From positions 1-44,176 of the forward strand of contig JANYBD010000019.1 of assembly GCA_025360995.1 (NCBI GenBank): a stretch of 44,176 nt of DNA, written 5' to 3'. The notes beneath the pieces were generated by a model, which worked only from the letters and a program-made list of their open reading frames with translations, had not been told where the DNA came from and searched no databases. The translations under genes and the position numbers were made by a program. Shown here in pieces: positions 25,337-33,420 of this stretch (its first letter is position 1; each line of letters opens with the position of its first letter). Source of the stretch: Gemmatimonadota bacterium (GTDB lineage: Bacteria; Gemmatimonadota; Gemmatimonadetes; Gemmatimonadales; Gemmatimonadaceae).

Positions 25337-26259
25337 CGCTGCAACCCGCAAACACCGGCGAGCTACAGACGATTGCGCACGACGCGCGTGCGCGATCGAC
25401 TCCATTGCGGCTGGTCAGCCGCGGAACATGGCCAGCGGGAGTGACGGGCGGAGTGGTCGCGTCCACGTCGCTCGACTTGTCTCTATTCACTGGCATCGTG
25501 GAATATGTGCCGGGCGACCTCACGCTTACGGCCGGTTCCGCCACCACGATTTCTGAAATCGACGCCGCGACTGCGGCGCACAACCAATGGTGCCCGCTCC
25601 TGCCGTGGGGCGATGACGGCGGCTCGCTTGGCGCTACTTTCGCCACCGCTACCACCGGTCCGTGCGCGCGATCACTGGGTACGCCGCGTGATGTAGCCAT
25701 TGGGGTGCAGTTCGTTGACGGCACGGGAGCGCTCGCTCGTGGTGGCGGCCGCGTCGTGAAAAATGTGGCCGGGTTTGACCTCACACGACTGATGGTCGGA
25801 TCGTGGGGCACCCTTGGCGCGATCACGGAAATAAGTATTCGCCTACGGGCGCGACCCGTTGTCGACGAATCGTGGACGCTGTACTTCACACCGGGCGATA
25901 TCGCAGCACAATCGCGATTGGCAGCCCTGCGACGCGGTCCCCTCGCGCCACTGGCGAGTGAAATCCTCACCACTGCTCACGCCGCTGCACTTGGATTCCC
26001 ACGCGCCTCAGCGCTCATTCGCCTCGGCGGCAACACTGCATTCGTCGCGGCCGCACGCGCAGCCATGCGCGAGATTGGCCGAACCGAACCGTGTGACACT
26101 ACGGTGTGGTCGCGCTATCGCGCCCTCGATCCGCATCCTCGCGCCGTCACCGCAAACGCGTTTGCGGATCCATTGTCGCGACGAATCAAAATGCTGTTCG
26201 ATCCCGCGCACGTATGGAACCGATTCGAATGCGGGACCGGCGCCGAGGGCAAATCATGA
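25333..26259 (+). CDS. glcE: Glycolate oxidase FAD-binding subunit GlcE
   Basis: A 308-residue FAD-binding protein, the shorter flavin subunit of glycolate oxidase. The family signature GGRVVKNVAGFDLTRLMVG and the preceding GDDGGSLGATFATATTG are clear. It lacks the large C-terminal oxidase domain of GlcD, which is normal for GlcE. ATG 25333 overlaps the glcD stop by 4 nt, and its own stop overlaps the glcF start by 4 nt, so the three chains are likely made in equal amounts. Confidence 0.92.
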   Translation: MTLQPANTGELQTIAHDARARSTPLRLVSRGTWPAGVTGGVVASTSLDLSLFTGIVEYVPGDLTLTAGSATTISEIDAATAAHNQWCPLLPWGDDGGSLGATFATATTGPCARSLGTPRDVAIGVQFVDGTGALARGGGRVVKNVAGFDLTRLMVGSWGTLGAITEISIRLRARPVVDESWTLYFTPGDIAAQSRLAALRRGPLAPLASEILTTAHAAALGFPRASALIRLGGNTAFVAAARAAMREIGRTEPCDTTVWSRYRALDPHPRAVTANAFADPLSRRIKMLFDPAHVWNRFECGTGAEGKS

Positions 26260-27503
26260 CGCGCACCGCTGCCGATCTGCTGCCATTGCGTGGGGCCGAG
26301 CTGTGTGTGCATTGCGGCTTTTGCCTGCAAGCCTGCCCAACTTATCTCGCGCTCGACGACGAAAATGATTCGCCGCGCGGGCGAATCGTACTGATGAAAG
26401 CACTCGCCGAGGGCGCGATCGCGTCCAACGATCCTGACGCGCGGCGCCATCTCGACCGTTGCCTGGGATGCCGCGGTTGCGAGACCGCCTGTCCGTCGGG
26501 CGTTCCCTATGGTCAGTTGCTTGAACAAACGCGCGAGCGACTCACCACCGGACGCCCATTGCCGCTCGTGGCGCGGACAATTCTTTTTGTATTCGCGCGT
26601 CCGCGGCTCCTCGGTATGGTCATGTTTGGCGCGCGTATGTTCCGCGCCACGGGCATGCCTGCCCTGCTCGCTCGCGTACCGGGCCGGCTCGGTTTCGCTA
26701 TGGCCATGCTCGCGTCGACGGCGAGGCCCCAGCGTGCGTATCCCGCGGCCGATCCGGATGGCGGCCGGGGAACGGTCGCGATACTCGATGGCTGCGTGAT
26801 GGAAGGATTGTTCACCAGTATAAATCGCGCCACCGAACATGTCCTCGATGTGAACGGATATTTGCGCGTCGCTGCCCATGGCCAACGGTGCTGTGGCGCA
26901 TTGCACGCCCACGCCGGTGATGCGGCATTGGCGCGCGCATTGGCTCGCGCCAACATTGCCGCCTTCGAGAAAAGTGGCGCTCAATTCGTCTGCACCAACT
27001 CCGCTGGTTGCGGTGCGGCGATGAAAGAGTATTCGCAGCTGTTGCGCGACGACCCCGAGTGGCACAATCGCGCTGCGGCGTTCGGCGCGCGGGTACGCGA
27101 TGTGAGTGAACTGCTTGCCGTAGCCGGCCCGCGAACGGCAGGCTCACTGCCTGGTGCGCCGACCGTCACGTACGACGCGCCCTGCCATTTGCAACACGGC
27201 CAACATGTCACTATACCGCCGCTCACCGTGCTTGCCGCTATGAGCCAACTCACGCTCATTCCGCTCACCGACAGCGATCAATGCTGCGGCAGTGCAGGCA
27301 TCTACAACCTCATCGAGCCGGAGCTGTCGGACCAAGTGCTGGCGCCAAAGCTCGCGCACATTGCCGCTTCCGGGGCGGCGATCGTTGCAACGGGAAATCC
27401 CGGTTGCCTGATGCAGATCGGCGCCGGGCTCGCCCGGTCCGGCAGCCCCGCAACAGCCCGGCACCCAGTCGAGTTGCTTGCCGAAGCCTATCGGAAATCC
27501 TGA
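26256..27503 (+). CDS. glcF: Glycolate oxidase iron-sulfur subunit GlcF
   Basis: A 415-residue protein that passes electrons from the GlcD/GlcE flavins towards the quinone pool. Two ferredoxin-type 4Fe-4S motifs are present: CVHCGFCLQACP and CLGCRGCETACP. Two cysteine-rich CCG-type domains follow, with CCGALHAH, CTNSAGCG and QCCGSAGIYN. ATG 26256 overlaps the glcE stop by 4 nt. The following gene is 42 nt downstream on the same strand. Confidence 0.94.
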   Translation: MTRTAADLLPLRGAELCVHCGFCLQACPTYLALDDENDSPRGRIVLMKALAEGAIASNDPDARRHLDRCLGCRGCETACPSGVPYGQLLEQTRERLTTGRPLPLVARTILFVFARPRLLGMVMFGARMFRATGMPALLARVPGRLGFAMAMLASTARPQRAYPAADPDGGRGTVAILDGCVMEGLFTSINRATEHVLDVNGYLRVAAHGQRCCGALHAHAGDAALARALARANIAAFEKSGAQFVCTNSAGCGAAMKEYSQLLRDDPEWHNRAAAFGARVRDVSELLAVAGPRTAGSLPGAPTVTYDAPCHLQHGQHVTIPPLTVLAAMSQLTLIPLTDSDQCCGSAGIYNLIEPELSDQVLAPKLAHIAASGAAIVATGNPGCLMQIGAGLARSGSPATARHPVELLAEAYRKS

Positions 27504-27545
27504 GCGGACTTCACGCTGGCGTCACCCCGGTGATACCTATATGAC

Positions 27546-28232
27546 ATGCCCCGCCCAGTCATCATGCTGGATTTTGACGATGTGCTCGTCGAAACCCGCG
27601 CGCCAAAACTCGCCGCACTGCGTGCCGCGTTCGCGCACGATGGCGTCGTGATCGATGACGACCTGCTCGACGCTGTCTGTTTGGGCGTGTCGATCCCCGC
27701 CGCCGTCCGCGGCGCCTATCGACAGGCCAACGTGCCCGCCGATGAAACGATGATTGAACTTGCCGCATTGCGTGCCGATCGCGCCCTTGCCGCAACGTTG
27801 CAGCACGGACTCCCGCTTGCGCCGGGTGCCATGGACTTTGTGCTCAATGCCTCGGGTCATGTCCGACTGGCAATCGTTACCAGCGCGCGGCGGCGCGACG
27901 TTGTGGCGCTGCTGGAATTCGCCGGACTGCGCGACGCGTTTGAATGTGTTCTTACGGCCGATGATCACGCCGGCACCGAGCCGTCGTCCGACCCGTACGA
28001 CGCGGCACTGTTCCGTCTTGCCCACGGTGAGAGTATTCGCGCCGGTGGCGAGACCGCGATGGTTGCGTCATTCAACGCGACCGCTGCGGCCCGCGCGGCG
28101 CAGCTGAATGTCGTCGTGGTTGGCCCGGTATCGCCAACCCTCGCGTTCGCCGGCGACGGATACCTCGCCTCTCTCCAGGGCGTCACCTTCGCCGATGCCG
28201 TACACCTCTCGCGGCGCGCTGAGGCTCCGTGA
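27546..28232 (+). CDS. HAD-like protein with degenerate motif IV
   Basis: A 228-residue protein with the HAD fold. Motif I is intact as LDFDDVLVET, and motif II is represented by AIVTSARR. In the motif IV position, where active enzymes have two acidic residues (GDxxxD or EDS), this protein reads VASFNATAAARAAQ with no acid. The metal site may therefore be incomplete and the protein may have lost phosphatase activity or bind a partner instead. It follows glcF by 42 nt, and its stop overlaps the next gene's GTG start by 4 nt (GTGA). No precise function can be given. Confidence 0.75.
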   Translation: MPRPVIMLDFDDVLVETRAPKLAALRAAFAHDGVVIDDDLLDAVCLGVSIPAAVRGAYRQANVPADETMIELAALRADRALAATLQHGLPLAPGAMDFVLNASGHVRLAIVTSARRRDVVALLEFAGLRDAFECVLTADDHAGTEPSSDPYDAALFRLAHGESIRAGGETAMVASFNATAAARAAQLNVVVVGPVSPTLAFAGDGYLASLQGVTFADAVHLSRRAEAP

Positions 28233-29269
28233 TACCAGAAGCGGTCCCGACCGCGCCGGGATTCGAACAGGTCGAGCTCTTTTCGACGCCGGCCAGTGAA
28301 TACGATGCACTCCGCAATGGCGCCGCATTGGTTGATCGCAGCGCCCGCCAGCGAATGATCGTCGCGGGTGCGAAGGCAGGCGACACGCTCACCGGACTCC
28401 TCACGAGCGATGTACTTGCACTCACTCCAGGCACTGGCCAGTACGCCGCGGCACTGACATCCAAAGGGAAGATCATCGCCGACGTTCGTGTCTTCGCGCG
28501 CGAGGGCGACTTCCTGGTCGACGTCGCTGAGGCAGCCGCTCCCGGATTCGCAACGATGATTCGAAAGTTCGTGAACCCCCGCCTCGCACGGTACGCAGAC
28601 GCGAGCACGATCTTGCGCACTGTCGGCGTGTTCGGGCCCAATTCGGCTGGCACGATTGGGCTCACGCTCGGTATTGCAGTGCAAACGCTCAGAGCCCTCA
28701 GTGACTATGCACATTTCGCGATGGACTGGGGCGGGAACACGTTGCGGGTTGCGCGCACGCCCGATTTCGGTGGCGACGGATTCGATATCTTCGTACCTGT
28801 GGAGGCCGCGACGGCGCTGTGGTCGGCGCTCGAGATCGCCGGGGCCACGCCAGTCGGGCGGGCCGCGGTGAACATCGCTCGCATTGAAGCCGGCCGGCCG
28901 CTCTGGGGAATCGATATGGACGAGAACACGCTCGCTCAGGAAGCGAACTTCGACGAGCTGCATGGTATCTCATATACGAAGGGATGTTACACCGGCCAGG
29001 AGATCGTTGCGCGCGTGCATTTTCGCGGCCATGTGAACCGCCATCTGCGCGGCTTGCGGAGCACGGCACTACTGCCGGGTGGTGCTCAGCTTTTCAGTGA
29101 CGATGGCAAACCGGTGGGCGAAGTACGGAGCGCCACCACATCACCATCCCTCGGCGCCATTGCCATCGCGATGGTTCGTCACGAGGTGGCGGCAGCGAGC
29201 CGGCTCACGGTACGGTGGGACGGCGGCGAAACTCACGCCGTTGTACACGAGCTGCCGTTTGCTCCTTGA
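28229..29269 (+). CDS. ygfZ: YgfZ/GcvT-type folate-binding protein
   Basis: A 346-residue protein of the GcvT/YgfZ fold, which binds tetrahydrofolate. YgfZ helps maintain or assemble certain Fe-S enzymes. The YgfZ hallmark KGCYTGQEIVARVHFRG is present; true glycine-cleavage T-proteins lack it. The start is GTG 28229, overlapping the HAD-like gene by 4 nt. It is last in the glycolate oxidase operon, which makes sense since GlcF carries two 4Fe-4S clusters; that link is inference. A strong hairpin lies 21 nt after the stop. Confidence 0.88.
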   Translation: MIPEAVPTAPGFEQVELFSTPASEYDALRNGAALVDRSARQRMIVAGAKAGDTLTGLLTSDVLALTPGTGQYAAALTSKGKIIADVRVFAREGDFLVDVAEAAAPGFATMIRKFVNPRLARYADASTILRTVGVFGPNSAGTIGLTLGIAVQTLRALSDYAHFAMDWGGNTLRVARTPDFGGDGFDIFVPVEAATALWSALEIAGATPVGRAAVNIARIEAGRPLWGIDMDENTLAQEANFDELHGISYTKGCYTGQEIVARVHFRGHVNRHLRGLRSTALLPGGAQLFSDDGKPVGEVRSATTSPSLGAIAIAMVRHEVAAASRLTVRWDGGETHAVVHELPFAP

Positions 29270-29290
29270 TTGTGATTGCGGTTAATACAC

Positions 29291-29320
29291 GAAGGGCGCG
29301 ACCACCTGGTCGCGCCCTTC
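29291..29320. terminator. Bidirectional terminator hairpin between convergent genes
   Basis: GAAGGGCGCGACCA (29291-29304) pairs perfectly with TGGTCGCGCCCTTC (29307-29320), a 13-14 bp GC-rich stem. It sits between the ygfZ stop and the stop of the opposite-strand lipoprotein gene, so it can serve both. No long T run flanks it on either side. Confidence 0.8.
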
Positions 29321-29341
29321 GCACTGACTTCAAATGCCGGA

Positions 29342-29569
29342 CTACGGCTTCTTTGTCGGGGCCGGGGTCTTCGTCGTGGTCGAAGTCGACGTCGTGGTCG
29401 TCGTCGTCTTGGTGGTGGTGTCCTTCTTGGTGCTGTCCATCTTCATCGTGGTGTCAGCAGCCATCGTGGCGGCAGGAGCCGGAGCAACAACTGCGGCCGG
29501 AGCCTCTTCCTTCTTGTCAGCGCAAGCGGCGAGAGCGAGCACGGCAGCGACAAGGGCAATACGCTTCAT
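29342..29569 (-). CDS. Small Thr/Lys-rich lipoprotein
   Basis: A 75-residue secreted lipoprotein. The signal peptide (RIALVAAVLALAAC) has a clear lipobox with the modified Cys16. After a DKKEE stretch comes an Ala/Pro-rich and then a low-complexity tail made almost only of Thr, Lys and Ser, ending TPAPTKKP. No fold is expected; it may be a flexible envelope tether or a heavily modified surface tail. AGGAG stands 8 nt before ATG 29569, and a good sigma-70 promoter lies upstream. The protein has no recognisable family. Confidence 0.8.
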   Translation of the reverse strand: MKRIALVAAVLALAACADKKEEAPAAVVAPAPAATMAADTTMKMDSTKKDTTTKTTTTTTSTSTTTKTPAPTKKP

Positions 29570-29592
29570 GGGGGTTCTCCTAAACGGGATAA

Positions 29593-29616
29593 TAGGCGCA
29601 ATCGAGACTGCGCCTA
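29593..29616. promoter_or_regulatory. Palindrome in the lipoprotein leader
   Basis: TAGGCGCA (29593-29600) and TGCGCCTA (29609-29616) form a perfect 8-bp inverted repeat with an 8-nt loop. It sits 23 nt upstream of the lipoprotein ATG on the minus strand, downstream of the predicted start point. It could be an operator or an mRNA hairpin affecting translation or stability. Confidence 0.45.
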
Positions 29617-29641
29617 ATACGCAGTGCTCGTACAACTGCAC

Positions 29642-29670
29642 AACTTATCGATTTCCTGCGGATTGGTCAA
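29642..29670 (-). promoter_or_regulatory. Candidate sigma-70 promoter of the lipoprotein gene
   Basis: On the minus strand TTGACC (29670-29665), a 17-nt spacer and TAAGTT (29647-29642) match the -35/-10 pattern. The leader would be about 65 nt and would include the palindrome at 29593-29616. Confidence 0.55.
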
Positions 29671-29826
29671 GGGTTTACGGGGCATGGCCAAGAGACAATT
29701 GACAGGGCTAACCCAATGTCACCCCTCAGCTTGGTCCGTTGCCGCCATTGGGGCGAAAGACCCCCATCGCTCTGGTGGCGCGATTAGATTCCTGCTGCGG
29801 GTTCACCCGGAACCGTCGAGCGCGCG

Positions 29827-31926
29827 ATGACCGCAATCCAAATGCCCGATCAGGACCACGCCGGCGCGAATGTTGTCCGCGGCGCCTGCCCGCACGATTG
29901 CCCCGACGCCTGCTCCACCCTCGTCACCGTTGAAAACGGCCGCGCCACGCGAATACAGGGTGACCCCGACCATCCGTTCACTCAGGGCTTCCTTTGCGCC
30001 AAGGTGAATCGGTATCTCGAACGCACCTATCATCGCGACCGCCTCACCACGCCGCTCCGACGCGTGGGCCCGAAAGGAAGCCGGCAGTTCGCACCGGCCA
30101 GTTGGGACGATGCGCTCACCGATATTTCCGCGAGACTCCGGACGATTGTGGCAGCGAATGGCGCCGAATCAATTCTTCCGTATTCCTACGCGGGAACGAT
30201 GGGGCTTATTCAGGGCTCGTCAATGGACCGCCGGTTTTTCCATGCCATCGGCGCATCCAAACTCGACCGCACCATTTGTTCTTCAGCTGGCTCCGTCGGG
30301 ATGCAGATGACCGTGGGCGCAAATGTCGGGGCCGATGGTGAAGGGTTGCCCTCCAGCGATCTCGTGCTCCTCTGGGGGACGAACACGCTCACGGCGAATC
30401 CACATCTTTGGCCGCACGTGCTGGAAGCAAAAGCCAACGGTGCGAAGGTGATCGCCATCGACCCGATTCGCACGCGCACCGCCGATCAATGCGACGAGTG
30501 GATCGCGATCCGGCCGGGCACCGATGGGGCGCTGGCATTGGCAATGATGCACGTGATCTTCGCCGAAGGATTGCAGGATGACAATTATATCGAACGCTAC
30601 ACCCTTGGCGCCGACCAGCTGCGCGAGCGCGTGAAGGAGTATCCTCCTTCACGCGCGACGCAGATCACCGGCATTCCGAGCGAACGGATTGTTGAGCTGG
30701 CACGGCAGTATGGCCGAGCGAAGGCGGCGTTCGTACGCATCAATTATGGGCTGCAGCGTCACGCCGGCGGCGGCATGGCCGTGCGGACGATCGCCTGCCT
30801 GCCAGCGGTCGTCGGCCACTGGCGACGGGCCGGCGGTGGCGTGCAACTCTCGACCAGCGCGAATTTCCAGTTCGACAAAAAGGCGCTTGAGCGCCCCGAT
30901 ATATCTCCGCCCGTGCGGACGATCAACATGATTCGGCTCGGCGAGGCACTCAACGCGCCGGATGGCGGCGTTGGAGGTCCGCCCGTGCAGGCACTAATTG
31001 TATACAATTCCAACCCTGCCGCGGTGGCGCCCGACCGCACGTCCGTCCTGCGCGGGTTGGCCCGTGACGATTTGTTCACCGTAGTGCTCGAGCATTTTCA
31101 GACCGACACGGCCGACTGGGCCGACTGGATTCTTCCAGCCACCACTCAGCTCGAGCACTGGGATATTCATTTTTCCTATGGCCATCACTACGTGCCGCTC
31201 AATCGACCGGCGATTCAACCGATGGGTGAGGCGAAACCGAATAGTGAGATCTTCCGATTGCTTGCGGCCCGCATGGGCCTGACCGACCCGATGTTCGCCG
31301 ACGACGACCTCGCGCTGATTCACCAAGCGCTCGAATCGCCGCACGAGAAAATGAAAGGCGTCACGTTCGACGCGCTGATGGAACGGGGCTGGGTCCGGCT
31401 GAATGTGCCGACACCATACCTGCCGTATGTCGACGGAGCGTTCTCCACACCCAGCGGCAAGGTGGAGTTCTACTCCGAGCGAATGAAACAGATGGGGCTC
31501 GATCCGCTCCCGGCGTTCACACCGCCGTACGAATTCCCCGAGATGGTGCCGGAACTGGCCGCGAGGTATCCGCTGACGCTGATCTCATCGCCGCGCCACC
31601 AGTTCCTGAATTCGACCTTCGTGAATATCGATTCACTGCGCCGCAACGCCGAGCCGGAAGTGATGGTGCATCCGGTGGATGCTGAGCGCCGTGGGATTTC
31701 GGCGGGCGCACGCGTCGTGGTCCGCAACGACCGCGGACACTTTTCGGGCGTCGTTCGCATCTCTGACGCCGTGCGGGAAGGTGTCGTGTGGGCGCCCTCT
31801 ATCTGGTGGACGAAACTCGCCGCCGATGGCGCAAATGCAAACGACACGACGTCGCAGCGTGAAACCGATCTCGGGCACGGGCCCGTCTTCTATGACAATC
31901 TCGTTGAGGTTTCTGTAATCGACTGA
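29827..31926 (+). CDS. Molybdopterin oxidoreductase (MopB family), soluble
   Basis: A 699-residue enzyme of the DMSO-reductase/formate-dehydrogenase superfamily, carrying bis-MGD molybdenum or tungsten. The N-terminal 4Fe-4S motif is C21-x3-C25-x3-C29-x27-C57. RTICSSAGSVG holds a Cys aligned with the Mo-ligand region of related enzymes. The C-terminal dinucleotide-binding domain contains ISSPRHQFLNSTF. There is no Tat signal, iron-sulfur partner or membrane subunit nearby, so it looks cytosolic and single-subunit. Its stop overlaps the MoxR ATPase start by one base (TGATG), which suggests the ATPase acts on it. The substrate is unknown; formate, thiosulfate and other oxo-acids are all possible for this family. 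Confidence 0.88.
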   Translation: MTAIQMPDQDHAGANVVRGACPHDCPDACSTLVTVENGRATRIQGDPDHPFTQGFLCAKVNRYLERTYHRDRLTTPLRRVGPKGSRQFAPASWDDALTDISARLRTIVAANGAESILPYSYAGTMGLIQGSSMDRRFFHAIGASKLDRTICSSAGSVGMQMTVGANVGADGEGLPSSDLVLLWGTNTLTANPHLWPHVLEAKANGAKVIAIDPIRTRTADQCDEWIAIRPGTDGALALAMMHVIFAEGLQDDNYIERYTLGADQLRERVKEYPPSRATQITGIPSERIVELARQYGRAKAAFVRINYGLQRHAGGGMAVRTIACLPAVVGHWRRAGGGVQLSTSANFQFDKKALERPDISPPVRTINMIRLGEALNAPDGGVGGPPVQALIVYNSNPAAVAPDRTSVLRGLARDDLFTVVLEHFQTDTADWADWILPATTQLEHWDIHFSYGHHYVPLNRPAIQPMGEAKPNSEIFRLLAARMGLTDPMFADDDLALIHQALESPHEKMKGVTFDALMERGWVRLNVPTPYLPYVDGAFSTPSGKVEFYSERMKQMGLDPLPAFTPPYEFPEMVPELAARYPLTLISSPRHQFLNSTFVNIDSLRRNAEPEVMVHPVDAERRGISAGARVVVRNDRGHFSGVVRISDAVREGVVWAPSIWWTKLAADGANANDTTSQRETDLGHGPVFYDNLVEVSVID

Positions 31927-33419
31927 TGACGAAAGACCAACCACAACTTCCGCAGACCCTCGGCGCACTTAAGCGATCGCCATTCGCCACTCCCGAGCGG
32001 GCCCATCGCAAAGTGAAGGATGAGATCCGTAAAAACCTCATTGCGCGCTTACGACACGGTGGCCCGCTGTTCGAGGGCGTGCTCGGTTACGAAGACACCG
32101 TGATGCCGCAAATCGTCAATGCCCTGCTCTCGCGGCACAATTTTATTTTGCTCGGCCTGCGCGGGCAGGCCAAGTCACGGATCCTCCGCGCCCTGACGAC
32201 ACTGCTTGACGACGTGATGCCGGTGGTCGCTGGCAGCGAAATTAACGATTCGCCGTTCCACCCGATTTCAAAGTTCGCGCGCCAACGCATTGCCGAAGGC
32301 GGCGACGACACGCCCATCGGTTGGGTCAGTCGTGATCAGCGGTTTGTCGAGAAGCTCGCGACGCCGGACGTGACGGTGGCCGATCTCATCGGCGATCTGG
32401 ATCCGATCAAAGCCGCACGGGGCGGCCATATGCTTTCGGACGAGCTGACAATTCATTACGGGATGCTGCCGCGCGCCAATCGCGGAATATTCGCGCTCAA
32501 CGAGCTTCCGGATTTGGCCGCCAAAGTACAGGTCGGCCTCTTCAATATCCTTCAGGAGGGCGACGTACAAATCAAAGGCTTTCCGATCCGGCTGGAGCTC
32601 GACGTCCTGCTCTGTTTCACCGCCAATCCCGAAGACTACACGGCGCGTGGCAAAATCATCACGCCGCTCAAGGACCGCATTGGCAGTGAGATCATCACGC
32701 ACTACCCGGAGGTCGTGGAACTCGGGATGGCGATCACGCAACAAGAGGCGTGGACGACGCGGGACGTCCCGCATGCGCGAATTTCGCCGTTGCTCGCCGA
32801 ACTGGTGGAACGCGTTGCATTCGAAGCCCGTTCCGACAAACGCATTGATCGCCGGTCAGGAGTATCGCAGCGCATGCCGATTTCCGTGCTGGAAAATGTT
32901 GTGTCGAATGCCGAACGGCGTGCGATCCGGCTGGGTGAAAAGGAAATCGTTCCGCGACTTGCTGACGTCTACGCCGCCCTGCCGGCGATCACCGGCAAGA
33001 TCGAGCTCGAATACGAAGGCGAGTTGGTGGGCGGTGCGGTGATTGCCCGCGACCTCATCCGGCGCGCCGCCGATGCCACGTTGAAGGCGCATGCTCCGCA
33101 TGCCGATCTCGACGCAGCGATTATGTGGTTTGATAGTGGCCAGGCATTGCAGGTGACTGAAGATGCGCCGGCGGCAACATTGCGAAGTGCATTTGAGATG
33201 GTGCCCGGCCTCACCGGCGTGGTCGTCGAGTATGACCTCGCGCCGTCCACGGATGATGCGATGGTCACTGGCGCGTGCGAACTCGTACTCGAAGCATTGG
33301 TCGCACGTCGCAAAATTTCGCGTAGTGATCAGGGTCAGTACGGTCGTGCGCGCGACGAACCGCGACGTCGTCGCGGCGGCAACGCAGGCGAAGAACCTTT
33401 TGGCGGTCTTACAACCTGA
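31926..33419 (+). CDS. MoxR-like AAA+ ATPase
   Basis: A 497-residue AAA+ ATPase of the MoxR/magnesium-chelatase group. The Walker A motif is atypical, GLRGQAKS at residues 77-84, with Ala where GKS/T is normally preceded by Gly. The Walker B region is RGIFALNELPDL, with Asn-Glu in place of the usual Asp-Glu, and the sensor I region is LCFTANPEDYT. Such ATPases work with a VWA protein to insert metals or activate metalloenzymes. That partner is likely the VWA gene at 37360, separated by a kinase and an MFS gene. The start overlaps the oxidoreductase stop by one base. The basic tail (RRRRGGN) is low-complexity. Confidence 0.85.
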   Translation: MTKDQPQLPQTLGALKRSPFATPERAHRKVKDEIRKNLIARLRHGGPLFEGVLGYEDTVMPQIVNALLSRHNFILLGLRGQAKSRILRALTTLLDDVMPVVAGSEINDSPFHPISKFARQRIAEGGDDTPIGWVSRDQRFVEKLATPDVTVADLIGDLDPIKAARGGHMLSDELTIHYGMLPRANRGIFALNELPDLAAKVQVGLFNILQEGDVQIKGFPIRLELDVLLCFTANPEDYTARGKIITPLKDRIGSEIITHYPEVVELGMAITQQEAWTTRDVPHARISPLLAELVERVAFEARSDKRIDRRSGVSQRMPISVLENVVSNAERRAIRLGEKEIVPRLADVYAALPAITGKIELEYEGELVGGAVIARDLIRRAADATLKAHAPHADLDAAIMWFDSGQALQVTEDAPAATLRSAFEMVPGLTGVVVEYDLAPSTDDAMVTGACELVLEALVARRKISRSDQGQYGRARDEPRRRRGGNAGEEPFGGLTT

Positions 33420-33420
33420 T

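Noticed and set aside
26115-27065. A 316-codon minus-strand open frame opposite glcF
   Set aside because: It is antisense to a gene with intact Fe-S and CCG motifs and has no ribosome site or recognisable domain.
29334-29702. A Val-rich hydrophobic plus-strand frame opposite the lipoprotein gene
   Set aside because: It is the complement of the Thr-rich tail; the minus-strand frame has a ribosome site, a lipobox and a promoter.
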